Assembly: GCF_015206815.1 (NCBI RefSeq)
Contig: NZ_JADEXZ010000008.1
Span: 1-64,000, forward strand
Length of the DNA: 64,000 bases
Direction of reading: 5' to 3'
DNA from: Fortiea sp. LEGE XX443
GTDB lineage: Bacteria; Cyanobacteriota; Cyanobacteriia; Cyanobacteriales; Nostocaceae
Position 1 is the stretch's first letter. Every line of letters begins with the position of its first letter. The notes beneath the pieces were generated by a model. The model was not told the DNA's origin and searched no databases. It worked only from the letters and a program-made list of their open reading frames with translations. Of the stretch, positions 1-8,592 are shown one piece after another. Both the position numbers and the translations under genes were made by a program.

Positions 1-142
1 AGGTACAAACCTTGCCCCTTGTGGGCAAAAGCCCCCTTGCTCCTTTTCTCCCTTGGTTGTTCGCGTAGCGTCCCGTAGGGAAGCCCCACCCCTTGTGGGT
101 GGTTTTTCTCCCCTGCTCCCTGCTCCCTGCTCCCCTGCTTTT
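1..142. repeat. Low-complexity repetitive sequence
   Basis: The stretch holds degenerate tandem units of the type CTCCCTGCTCCCTGCTCCC and short CCCCTTGTGGG repeats. No reading frame is supported. It abuts the broken end of the transposase fragment that follows, so it probably marks a deletion or rearrangement junction. Confidence 0.6.
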
Positions 143-454
143 TTCACGGTGTTTGAGTCTCTGGAGACGACGACGCTGCTCTCGATTTAAGTTCCGTCCC
201 GTTTGTACTTGTCTAATCCAATATTTTATCAAGGGAAACCACAAAAGTTTGACATTGAGTTGAGGCAAGTTTAAAAAGCGTTGCAGGTTTCGCTTGCGAC
301 TGCCATATTGAATCGGTTGTGGAAAGACACTCGCTAAAACGGAGAGTTTGACCTGTCGATGAACTTGTAGCCATAATAACAGAAGCTGTACGGTTATATA
401 CTGGCTTTCATTCAGATGGCCACGCAGGGTTTTTTGGTAAGATTCAGGAAACAT
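143..454 (-). pseudogene. IS4-like transposase, N-terminal fragment
   Basis: Reading the minus strand from an ATG at 454 gives about 103 codons beginning MFPESYQKTLRGHL. It contains FPQPIQYGSRKRNLQRFL and LLWFPLIKYWIR, which I recognise as the N-terminal part of cyanobacterial IS4-family transposases. The frame then runs into low-complexity sequence at about position 142. The DDE catalytic domain is absent, so the fragment cannot transpose. Family assignment rests on recalled sequence resemblance; the truncation is directly visible. Confidence 0.65.
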
Positions 455-1454
455 ATTTTTCCAGGGGAGTCACAACAGTACTCCCTATTTTTTGTCTTCA
501 CCATCCTCTCAAAGTTTTGTCCTGCATAGCTTATAGTTGCCTTGTCACCCTTTAAGCAATTTCTATGACATAAATAATGACATCACTAAATGACATACAA
601 CTTTTACCCCTATATCCCCCTCGGAAATACACTGTCAGATAGCAAGCTAATTTTGAATGAAGAGGACTGTACAGCATACCTTTCAGGCGAACTAATCATT
701 TATGAGATAAGAAGTTTTACTGTCACCTACGCACTTAATCACCAACACAAAGGCAGTACCAACTACAAGAGAATACTTACATCCCACACGAACGCGCATA
801 TATAGAGAGATGAAAATATGTTAATTGAGTGTGGTTGTCAGTTTGGGTAACGCACTAATTAAGCACTAATGCAGTAATCTCTCTCGTTTATGTAAGCATA
901 AGTGGTTTATGAAATTTCTACGTAACACCTCAACAAACTAGGTGTATATATACTACGGAACTCAAGAGCATTACTGAAAAAGCTACCAGCATCACCTATT
1001 TCTTTTATGCCATAAACATATGTCATTTTCTGTGCAATAAAAAAAGACATGGGTAAATGGCATTCACTTTTTACCCCTACCCTATACCCAGTAAAGTACT
1101 TGTTTTGTACAGCAATAAGTGAACAAGCATCAGATATCCGTAAACGCCTTTTATTGTCCATGAATATCAAACTGACATAACTGACATAAAATCACCGCCA
1201 AGTTTACTACCAGGAATAGAACCAACTCAGAACACCCGTAGGTGTTGCTGTCGCTTCTCCTGAAGATACCTGTAACGTAATTCACCCTTGCTACCCTACT
1301 GGAGCGTAGCCAAGCTGAGAGATGACAAAAGGTTGTGTGTACCGTACCTACAATCAGAAGTGGGCAGTAAGTATCTACTATTAGTGCATCTAGCTTATGC
1401 CAGTTTTATGTCAGTTTATGTCTTATGCCAGAGATTGTATTAGGCTGTGATGTA
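455..1454. other. Long intergenic region without a supported gene
   Basis: Two short open frames lie here: 590-805 on plus (71 codons) and 907-1170 on minus (87 codons). Neither shows a recognisable domain or a clear ribosome binding site, and both have biased, unstructured compositions. The region is AT-rich and sits between a dead transposase and a tRNA, the kind of place where mobile debris accumulates. I see no other structure. Confidence 0.4.
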
Positions 1455-1527
<73 letters not shown>

Positions 1528-1600
1528 GCGGGCTTTGTTTTGCGCCCCGACTTATAAATTTAGCAAACAAAGAAGGATTACGCAAGGGTTTTAAAAAAAA

Positions 1601-2476
1601 TTATGCTGTCTTCCACCCCAACTTGATCCCAATAAAAACAGTTACAAATAGGAGAAACTGGACAAGAACAATACTAGGGCCAGAAGCTAGGTTAAAAATA
1701 CCTGACACAAGAATGCCTGCAATGCTGCTAGTAGAGCCAAATACCACGGACATTAACAGAAAACGGCTAAACTGCTGGCTCATCAGTTTGGCTGTAGCGG
1801 CAGGAATAACCAAAAAGGCGTTCACTAATAAAACTCCAACGGCTTTAATCGCTACAGCAACAGCTAGTGAAAGCAGAACTACAAACGCATAGCGATATAA
1901 TTCAACTGGAATGCCTTGAACTTTGGCTACATCAGTATTCAGGGTTAACAAAATCTGCTGACGCAGAGTGGATAATAAAAATATGGTGCTTCCAACAAGC
2001 ACCAGCAGCGTTAACACTAAATCTGTGGCATCAATAGCAAGAATATCGCCGAAAAGCACCGCCATCAGGCTGCCACGATATCCCTGAATCAGACCAGAAA
2101 GAATCACACCGATCGCTAATGCCCCTGAGAGAACTATACTCAGTACGCTGTCGCTTGCTAAATCGGTTTTATCGACAAAGTAAAGAACAATAACACCAAA
2201 AATTAGAGTAAAGGGTAACAGCATCCAAGTTGGATTTAACTGTAGCAGTACACCCAAGGCTACACCAACTAATGCAGCATGACCTACGGCATGGCTAAAA
2301 AACGATAACTGACGCAAGGTAACAAAGCTACCTAGTAATCCTCCAAGTATCCCCATGAACATCGCACCAATCAGCGCTCGTTGCATGAAGGGAAATTGTA
2401 ATAAAGTTACTAAATCTTTACCAGTAGTAATGGTTAGCTCTGCGATCTGATAATCAGAGTAGAAATTCATAAGCAA
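1601..2476 (-). CDS. znuB: Metal ABC transporter permease (ZnuB/MntB family)
   Basis: The 291-residue protein is almost wholly hydrophobic, with about eight membrane helices. It carries the family signature of ABC-3 permeases around LRQLSFFSHAVGHAALVGVA (residues 55-75) and a late VLLVNAFLVIPAATAKL segment. Such permeases form the inner-membrane channel that imports zinc or manganese, working with an ATPase (ZnuC) and a metal-binding lipoprotein (ZnuA). Neither partner is next to it: tRNA-Phe lies downstream and a divergent GTPase gene upstream. The metal cannot be told from sequence; zinc is the more common assignment for this type. The start could be residue 1 or Met-3. Confidence 0.8.
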   Translation of the reverse strand: MLMNFYSDYQIAELTITTGKDLVTLLQFPFMQRALIGAMFMGILGGLLGSFVTLRQLSFFSHAVGHAALVGVALGVLLQLNPTWMLLPFTLIFGVIVLYFVDKTDLASDSVLSIVLSGALAIGVILSGLIQGYRGSLMAVLFGDILAIDATDLVLTLLVLVGSTIFLLSTLRQQILLTLNTDVAKVQGIPVELYRYAFVVLLSLAVAVAIKAVGVLLVNAFLVIPAATAKLMSQQFSRFLLMSVVFGSTSSIAGILVSGIFNLASGPSIVLVQFLLFVTVFIGIKLGWKTA

Positions 2477-2712
2477 TCTTCAATTGTATTAATACTGAAA
2501 AACCTGTATATTTTTTAGCTTTTTAGTTGATCAACTATTAATTAAGGCGCGGACACAGGATCAAGCATTTAAGAAGTTTGGGAGAAACTCTATCCCAAGG
2601 TATAACTAATTCTATGTTGATGCTGACCTTAGCGTTGAATCATCTAAAATTACAAGTGAGCGTCTTCAAGATATAAGCAATGTAAATGATTCAGTGCAGT
2701 TATGGATCTTGA

Positions 2713-2745
2713 GCGATGGCGTTCCGCCCAGCGTAGCTGATCGCC
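2713..2745. repeat. Short palindromic dispersed repeat, cloverleaf-like
   Basis: The outer arms GCGAT and ATCGC can pair. Between them lie two small hairpins, GGCG-TTC-CGCC and AGC-GTA-GCT, making a three-arm fold. Nested palindromes like this resemble short dispersed repeats of Nostoc genomes. It ends four bases before an ATG at 2749, which weakens that ATG as the true start of the next gene. Confidence 0.45.
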
Positions 2746-2781
2746 AAAATGAAGTTGGAATTTATCTGCTGTTTTGATACT

Positions 2782-4140
2782 ATGACTGACCAACCTAATA
2801 CTGATTTGCCATCAGCGGATTCTCATCAGTTGAATCAACCAAACGACAACCAACCTACGGACATGTCTCCTAGAAATGGGACAACCAAGCCGACTAATGA
2901 TCCTTGGACAAACCGCATTGCAGATGTCTGGAAGAAAGCCACAACCAGCGTGATGCAGTTCCTACCCGTAGAGCAAGTATCACAGACTGTTGTTGAATGG
3001 TATAGTGTCAGCGAAGCTCAGGTGGCAGAGATTTTAGAAGTTGTACGCGCCGAACTGCCAACTACCGAAGCTTTGTTGATTGGTAAGCCTCAAGCTGGTA
3101 AAAGTTCGATTGTGCGAGGGCTTACGGGAGTTTCGGCGGAGATTATCGGGCAAGGATTCCGTCCCCATACGCAGCACACTCAGCGCTACGCCTATCCTTC
3201 TAATGATCTGCCGTTGCTAATTTTTACAGATACGGTGGGATTAGGAGATATCAACCGAGAAACTCAGGCAATTATTCAAGAGTTGGTGGGTGATTTGCAA
3301 CAGTCGAGTCGTGGTGCAAGGGTGTTAATTCTCACCGTCAAGATTAATGATTTTGCCACGGATGCGTTACGACAAATTGCCCAAAAACTACGTCAGCAAT
3401 ATCCAGATATTCCCTGTCTCTTGGCGGTTACATGTTTGCATGAAGTTTATCCTCCCGATGCAGCTGATCATCCGGTTTATCCGCCAGATTATGAGGAAGT
3501 TCAGCGAGCCTTTGTCGAAATTCAGCAAGCCTTTGCCGGATTGTGCGATCGCTCTGTTCTCATTGACTTCACTTTAGAAGAAGATGGTTACAATCCCATA
3601 TTTTATGGTTTAGAAGCATTTCGAGATTCCTTGGCGGAATTGTTGCCAGAAGCCGAAGCCCGTGCCATTAATCAGTTATTAGCTCAGGGAGTAGGTAAAC
3701 AAATTGGTAACATCTACCGTGATGCTGGACGGCGTTACATGCTCACATTTTCGATTATGGCAGCAACACTGGCAGCTATACCTTTACCTTTTGCAACTAT
3801 GCCTGTGTTAACGACATTGCAAGTATCGATGGTAGGACTTTTAGGTAAATTGTACGGACAAACAATCACACCATCCCAAGCTGGTGGTATTGTCAGTGCG
3901 ATCGCTGGTGGATTTTTAGCCCAAGCTGTGGGAAGAGAGTTAGTTAAATTTATCCCTGGCTTTGGCAGTGCGATCGCAGCTTCTTGGGCAGCGGCTTATA
4001 CTTGGTCTTTAGGTGAAGCTGCTTGTGTTTACTTTGGTGATATTATGGGTGGGAAAAAGCCCGATCCGCAACAGATTCAATCTGTGATGCGAGAGGAGTT
4101 TCAGGCGGCTAAAGAACGGTTTAAGGGAATTAAACGCTAA
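2782..4140 (+). CDS. Era/YihA-like GTPase with C-terminal membrane domain (DUF697 type)
   Basis: An approximately 450-residue protein. Residues 1-50 are polar and disordered-looking. A P-loop, GKPQAGKSS, follows at about residue 101, then a G3 motif, DTVGLGD. The usual NKxD G4 motif is not evident; the matching place reads TCLHEVYP. The C-terminal third has hydrophobic glycine/alanine-rich helices (FSIMAATLAAIPLPFATMP, then AVGRELVKFIPGFGSAIAAS) typical of DUF697 proteins, so it is probably membrane-associated. Its role is unknown. I start it at the second ATG (MTDQPNT) because the upstream ATG at 2749 abuts a palindromic repeat; that ATG would add 11 residues. It stands alone. Confidence 0.75.
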   Translation: MTDQPNTDLPSADSHQLNQPNDNQPTDMSPRNGTTKPTNDPWTNRIADVWKKATTSVMQFLPVEQVSQTVVEWYSVSEAQVAEILEVVRAELPTTEALLIGKPQAGKSSIVRGLTGVSAEIIGQGFRPHTQHTQRYAYPSNDLPLLIFTDTVGLGDINRETQAIIQELVGDLQQSSRGARVLILTVKINDFATDALRQIAQKLRQQYPDIPCLLAVTCLHEVYPPDAADHPVYPPDYEEVQRAFVEIQQAFAGLCDRSVLIDFTLEEDGYNPIFYGLEAFRDSLAELLPEAEARAINQLLAQGVGKQIGNIYRDAGRRYMLTFSIMAATLAAIPLPFATMPVLTTLQVSMVGLLGKLYGQTITPSQAGGIVSAIAGGFLAQAVGRELVKFIPGFGSAIAASWAAAYTWSLGEAACVYFGDIMGGKKPDPQQIQSVMREEFQAAKERFKGIKR

Positions 4141-4239
4141 ATTTTTGTGACAAGCAACTTTATTTGGGTGGTAATTTTATATATGTAGATTTATTGAAGC
4201 GGTTTACTATTATATAGTAAAAAGCAGGAGTCAAGTATT

Positions 4240-4887
4240 ATGCCTATTAGTAAAAATATTAAAGTTAAAATTCAGTTACCGTTTATTGATGAAATTGAAG
4301 GTTCCTGGGAGCCTGATGAAAACGAAGAGAAGGCTGCTTAGGCACTCTATGTAGAATTAATAACGCGTATATCTATTGTAGAGCTTAAACTTGATGAAGG
4401 TTTGCTGCGAGAAGCCTTGTCTTCTCTTTATTCAGTATTCGCCACTACCAGAGAAATATTAAAAAAACATGGCGCTTCTATCGCTCGATGTAAAAATGAA
4501 AGCCAAATATCTTTTGGTTATTTAGCAATAGCGGTTCTCAACACTGTTTTACGCCCTGTTTTAGCTAAATGGCATCCTTTACTGTTAGATTATGAAAGCA
4601 AAAAACCAGAGGATGTATCGCCTGTTGAACATGAAAAATTATGGAATAGAAATCAAGAATTAAGAACAGAATTAAATCAAGTCAGACACGTTTTACTAAG
4701 TAGGCCGGTGTTAAAAATTGTCGTTATGACAAGGTAGGAGGCAGAGGGCAGAAGGCAGAAGGGAAGAGGTTTTCAAGCTACTTTACTTTCCGTTACATAG
4801 TTCGGTTTATTTGCACCTTTCTACTTAAACTATGCTGAAATATTAGCTGAAGTTGCTAAAGTCCCGCTTTTAATTGTAGATAGATAG
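4240..4887 (+). pseudogene. Broken hypothetical gene: in-frame TAG plus element insertion
   Basis: An AGGAG site at 4226-4230 precedes ATG 4240. The frame reads MPISKNIKVKIQLPF to a TAG at 4339-4341, then stays open in the same frame (ALYVELITRI ... LNQVRHVLL) until a 127-bp mobile element at 4699-4825. Beyond it, YAEILAEVAKVPLLIVDR and a stop follow. Removing the element with one TA copy joins CTA to AAC in frame, restoring about 215 codons with the single internal TAG. From memory, relatives carry Trp (TGG) at the TAG, so a nonsense mutation is likelier than recoding. Function unknown. The first 33 codons alone could still be translated. Confidence 0.75.
4699..4825 (+). mobile_element. MITE family 1, copy 1 (127 bp, TA duplication)
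   Basis: The element begins AGTAGGCCGGTG and ends CACCTTTCTACT, giving imperfect terminal inverted repeats, and is flanked by TA on both sides (4697-4698 and 4826-4827). It encodes nothing. Near-identical copies lie at 41995-42114 and, inverted, at 60665-60791. TA duplication is typical of IS630/Tc1-mariner transposases, which could act in trans; that link is inference. The interior has three 7-bp GCAGARG units. The insertion disrupts the gene described at 4240-4887. Confidence 0.85.
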
Positions 4888-4924
4888 CTATATATGTAAC
4901 AGCTTATAAGAATATTGAGTTTGA

Positions 4925-4954
4925 GTGCGTTGTTTTAGTAACGCACCCTTTTTT
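4925..4954 (+). terminator. Rho-independent terminator
   Basis: A perfect 7-bp stem, GTGCGTT with AACGCAC, and an 8-nt loop are followed by CCTTTTTT. It lies after the broken gene on the plus strand and just beyond the 3' end of the converging carotenoid-protein gene. Confidence 0.7.
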
Positions 4955-4973
4955 ATGTTGTTGAGATAGCTGC

Positions 4974-5435
4974 TTATTGCTTCGCACCCATTTCTAATGC
5001 AACACTACGCATAAAATCAATGCGCTGTTCCAAATCCAACTGTTCAATACGTTCTACAAAATCATTTGTTTCTGTTGGTAATTCATAGTCAGAAGGCATG
5101 GGAATAATCTGCTCGTTTTCCATACCTTGTGCTAGGCGTAACCAGAATTCCAATTTGCCACTAGAATGTAAGCTAGTGTAAGCACGACTAATATCAGTAT
5201 TTTCACAGCTAATAATATCACGTTGCGCTTGTAACTGCTGTTCTCTTGGCAAAGCCTGGATTTGATTATACACAGCATTAGCCGTATCTATTTCAGCAGC
5301 AACGTTTCCCGAAGGAAGCAATTCTTCTTTGATATCGAGATAGCCAAACCACAGTAAAGCTAATTGCGTATCAACATCAAACTGGTGAAATTGTTCTACA
5401 GCTTGTCTTGTGCTTTCGTCGGTTGCATAAGTCAT
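4974..5435 (-). CDS. Helical carotenoid protein (OCP N-terminal domain homologue)
   Basis: The 153-residue protein matches the all-helical carotenoid-binding N-terminal domain of the orange carotenoid protein (OCP) and lacks the C-terminal NTF2-like sensor domain. QLALLWFGYLD (residues 24-34) aligns with the OCP Tyr-44 helix and KLEFWLRLAQGM (94-105) with the Trp-110 helix, so Tyr-32 and Trp-98 probably stack on the carotenoid rings. Homologues quench singlet oxygen or phycobilisome excitation. Which HCP clade this is cannot be said by eye. It is monocistronic, and no C-terminal-domain homologue gene lies nearby. The start has a GGAGATATTCC ribosome site just upstream. Confidence 0.85.
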   Translation of the reverse strand: MTYATDESTRQAVEQFHQFDVDTQLALLWFGYLDIKEELLPSGNVAAEIDTANAVYNQIQALPREQQLQAQRDIISCENTDISRAYTSLHSSGKLEFWLRLAQGMENEQIIPMPSDYELPTETNDFVERIEQLDLEQRIDFMRSVALEMGAKQ

Positions 5436-5693
5436 GGAATATCTCCGATCGCTTGAATAAACCTATGTGATTAAAATCACTCATGACAGTTAACTAGTCA
5501 CTCACTGACAAAATCTTATAGATCAAGCGTTGTGGTTTAACCCTACCGGAGACAGAAATGAGTTTTGCCGCTTTTGACAGATGTAAATCATACACTATAA
5601 GCTAATAAGTAACGGATCATACTCAAATAGATAAGTGCGATCGCTCACACACCAATTATGTTATTTAGCTGTAAATTTCTGAAAAATTAAGAT

Positions 5694-8237
5694 TTATTTA
5701 ATTATTTGAAACTCGCCATCTTTAGGTGAAACTAAAAAAACCAAGTCTTTAATGTTTTGTTGATCAATAGCGCGATCGTGGTTTTTATCAAACCGCACTT
5801 TGGTTTTAGCACCTTCTACCATAAAGTTATGTTTACTCAATTCATCATATAACCGTTTCCGAGTGGGATTATTGCCACTTCTTCTTAAACCTTCCACAAG
5901 TGCTTGAGTTGCATCGTATGTCATTGCACTAGCAAAGTTGATGTCTTTAGTTCCCCAAAGTTTAAGCGATTTTTGCTCCAGGAGCGATAAATTGTTATCA
6001 CTACTTCTGTGCCATTGAACAGCAATAACTAACTTCTCAAATATAGCATTGCTAATTGGCACACTCTCAAGATAAGCTGTAGGGCCAGATATAACAATAG
6101 TATCTTGGCTATCCTGCAATATTTTATTAATTTCTCGGTTTAGAATATCACGACTAATAGTCAATAAGATGATATCAGTTTTTTGTTTTTTAGCCCTTTG
6201 TAAACACTGGGATACCACAAATGGCTTATTTTGATATTCAAAAAAGTCACATTCATTAACAACTTGTCCTCGGTGACCAAATACTTTTTTGAATCCTTGG
6301 CTGAAAGATACACTAGCAGGCTCTAAATGATTAAAAAATATTGCAATCTTGGAACCTTGTTTATTGAGTATGTAATCAACCAGAGGTTTAGCCAAATGAA
6401 AATCTCTTGGAGACACACGAAAAACATATCTATTTATATCTATAACCTCTCCCTGATTAAAATGAGTTTCTCGAACAGCCGTGCTAGTAGGAGAAATGCT
6501 AACTAATCTGTTGTCACCATATTGTGGCTCGCCGTAAACCTTTCCAGCTGCTGAGGTTGTGAGGGTGAAGTAATGACCAACAACTCCTAAAACTTGTTTA
6601 TCTTGCATCAATTTTTCAGCAACTTGGCGAGCAATAGTGCGATTTTGTTGATCGTTACAAATTTGAATGAGCAACTTTTTTCCATTAATAGATTTCTTCG
6701 CTTCTGTATTAATTTCTTCTTGAACAACAGCAATTCCTCGCAAAAGTTGCTCTACTCCAAGACCATTATCTTTGAGTATTGGAAGACATATAGCTATTTT
6801 GATCAACTCTTTACTTTTAGCTGCTCTAGCATTATTTAAATAAATCCGAAATTCTGGCATGTTTGGATAATTACTGAGATAAGTAGAAAAATTTTCAATT
6901 GCTTCCTGATATTGTCCTTTTTTAAAAGCTTCAGTTCCTTGTCTGAAATCGACTGAACCTAATATTTTTTCTGGGTACTGTAAAAGTGATTTTTCACCGC
7001 AACTGAAGTAAGGATCATCAATACAAATGGGATTATGAGGTCTAGTATATAAAGACACTAAAGCAAGCAACCCTAAAATCACACTTCCTAACCCTCCAAT
7101 CAGAACCATCCTCCATTTTTGCAAAGAGCGTGGTGGCTGTGACGATATTGATGGTTGTATTGAAGCCTGTTCGGATGACTGTAATTTTTGGGGTTGAAGC
7201 TCTGGAGGCTTTTTTTCTAGTATCAGTGAATTTTGGTGTTGGAGGGGTGTTGGAGGATTTTCTGGTAGCGGTGTTGGCGCTGATTTTTTTTGGTTTTCTA
7301 AAACTTCCATTACTTGACGCGCAGACTGAAAACGATGACTTCTTTCAGCCGATAGCATAGTATCTAAAATTGTTGCCAATTTGTCACTGACATCAACATA
7401 TCTTCTCCAACTCCAAATATCTCCAATTCGCAAATCTTCAGCGGGTTTTAATGTTAGTAAGGAAACACAAGTCGCTGCTAGAGAATATAAGTCTGAAGAT
7501 GGATATACTGCTAAACCTGCCCTTTGTTCTGGTGATGCGTACCCTGGTGTTGCTATGGCAATAGATTGTTCCGCTGGTATCCCTGTGACAGCTTGCTTAA
7601 CAGCACCAAAATCAATTAAATAGAATTTTTTATTAGTATCAAGAATAATATTCTCTGGCTTAATATCTCTATGGATTAACATCACAGGTTGAAGATTGTG
7701 AATGTAATCTAAAACTGGTAAAATTTGTCGTAAAAGTTGGGTAACTTCATCCTCTGACCATCTCTCATTTTTTAGTTGTCGAAGATTGCTGCCTTTTATA
7801 TAATCTTGTACTAAATAAAATACTACTTGTGCAGTTTCTAATGTTTGCTCAGATTCCTCTGACTGTGGCGCAGAAAGTTCAAAAAAATCCCATAGTCTGG
7901 GTATTTGCGGATGGTTTAAATGACATAAAGCTTGTGCCTCTCTTTTAAAAGATTTTTGGATGTATTGCAACTGTGCAGGTGTCCATTGAGCGTTAGAAAT
8001 ATTTGTTAGTCGTAGCTGTTTGATTAAACACTCGTGTTCTAAATTAGAATCCCAGGCGCGAAAAGTTCTGCCAAATCCTCCACTACCTATTTGCTCTAAA
8101 GGTATGTAGCGAGTCCTTAAAACTAGACGCATTCCACAATTACTACAAAATTTTTGTTTACCTTTGGCGGGAAGAAATTTGTCAGCAATATCGTTTTCTG
8201 GAGTGTGGCAGTTAGGATTTGTACAGTAAACTCTCAT
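5694..8237 (-). CDS. Ser/Thr kinase fused to a periplasmic ligand-binding domain
   Basis: An 847-residue multidomain protein. An N-terminal zinc ribbon has Cys 5, 10, 31 and 34. A protein kinase domain follows, with GSGGFG (51-56), Lys-73, HRD (189-191) and DFG (209-211). Next come a Pro/Gln-rich linker, one membrane helix (about 377-398), a TPR-like repeat (430-470), and from about 478 a type I periplasmic binding fold of the branched-chain amino acid receptor type (IKIAICLPIL, GVVGHYFTLTTSAAG, SAMTYDATQALVEGL). The layout implies a one-protein sensor: an outside ligand controls an inside kinase. Ligand and substrates are unknown. It has its own transcript; a possible NtcA site lies about 170 bp upstream. 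Confidence 0.85.
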   Translation of the reverse strand: MRVYCTNPNCHTPENDIADKFLPAKGKQKFCSNCGMRLVLRTRYIPLEQIGSGGFGRTFRAWDSNLEHECLIKQLRLTNISNAQWTPAQLQYIQKSFKREAQALCHLNHPQIPRLWDFFELSAPQSEESEQTLETAQVVFYLVQDYIKGSNLRQLKNERWSEDEVTQLLRQILPVLDYIHNLQPVMLIHRDIKPENIILDTNKKFYLIDFGAVKQAVTGIPAEQSIAIATPGYASPEQRAGLAVYPSSDLYSLAATCVSLLTLKPAEDLRIGDIWSWRRYVDVSDKLATILDTMLSAERSHRFQSARQVMEVLENQKKSAPTPLPENPPTPLQHQNSLILEKKPPELQPQKLQSSEQASIQPSISSQPPRSLQKWRMVLIGGLGSVILGLLALVSLYTRPHNPICIDDPYFSCGEKSLLQYPEKILGSVDFRQGTEAFKKGQYQEAIENFSTYLSNYPNMPEFRIYLNNARAAKSKELIKIAICLPILKDNGLGVEQLLRGIAVVQEEINTEAKKSINGKKLLIQICNDQQNRTIARQVAEKLMQDKQVLGVVGHYFTLTTSAAGKVYGEPQYGDNRLVSISPTSTAVRETHFNQGEVIDINRYVFRVSPRDFHLAKPLVDYILNKQGSKIAIFFNHLEPASVSFSQGFKKVFGHRGQVVNECDFFEYQNKPFVVSQCLQRAKKQKTDIILLTISRDILNREINKILQDSQDTIVISGPTAYLESVPISNAIFEKLVIAVQWHRSSDNNLSLLEQKSLKLWGTKDINFASAMTYDATQALVEGLRRSGNNPTRKRLYDELSKHNFMVEGAKTKVRFDKNHDRAIDQQNIKDLVFLVSPKDGEFQIIK

Positions 8238-8405
8238 AGATTAACCTTTGGGTAGAACAGAGCGATAAGTACTCACCTTCATGGAATATCAGCAACTTGA
8301 CAATTTCACAGAACACACCAGAACAATCGAAATTAAAGCAGTTTTTTTGCTGAATAGACTATAAGTACCAGGTATAGCTCCCAAGTTTCAAATATTTGGG
8401 ATGCG

Positions 8406-8419
8406 GTACTGGATACTAC
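8406..8419 (-). promoter_or_regulatory. Possible NtcA box (GTA-N8-TAC)
   Basis: The sequence matches GTA-N8-TAC exactly and is symmetric. It lies about 170 bp upstream of the kinase start on the minus strand. The nearest TATACC on that strand is about 30 bases away rather than the usual 22 or so, so the match may be chance. Confidence 0.25.
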
Positions 8420-8478
8420 GGGTATAGATTGCGTACAGTTATTATTGCAGTTTTTTGAAATGGATACTATAAAAAGCT

Positions 8479-8562
8479 ACTGGGTCTAGCTTTCACTCAA
8501 GGTAACATCCAACTAACAAATAAGCTGCTGGTCGTTACATCAACGCAAAAACTAGACCCAGT
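8479..8562 (-). terminator. Inverted repeat ending the antenna operon
   Basis: ACTGGGTCTAG at 8479-8489 and CTAGACCCAGT at 8552-8562 form a perfect 11-bp stem with a 62-nt loop. On the minus strand it is followed by AGCTTTTTATAG. It lies 30 bases after the stop of cpcG4, the last gene of the cluster. The long loop makes it an unusual terminator; an RNA-stabilising end is also possible. Confidence 0.5.
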
Positions 8563-8592
8563 ATAAAATTTTAGCTAATCAGGACTTAAATC

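Noticed and set aside
590-805. 71-codon open frame
   Set aside because: No ribosome site, domain or coding-like composition; lies in a debris region.
907-1170. 87-codon minus-strand frame near tRNA-Phe
   Set aside because: No recognisable motif or upstream signals; kept only as a mention within the intergenic entry.
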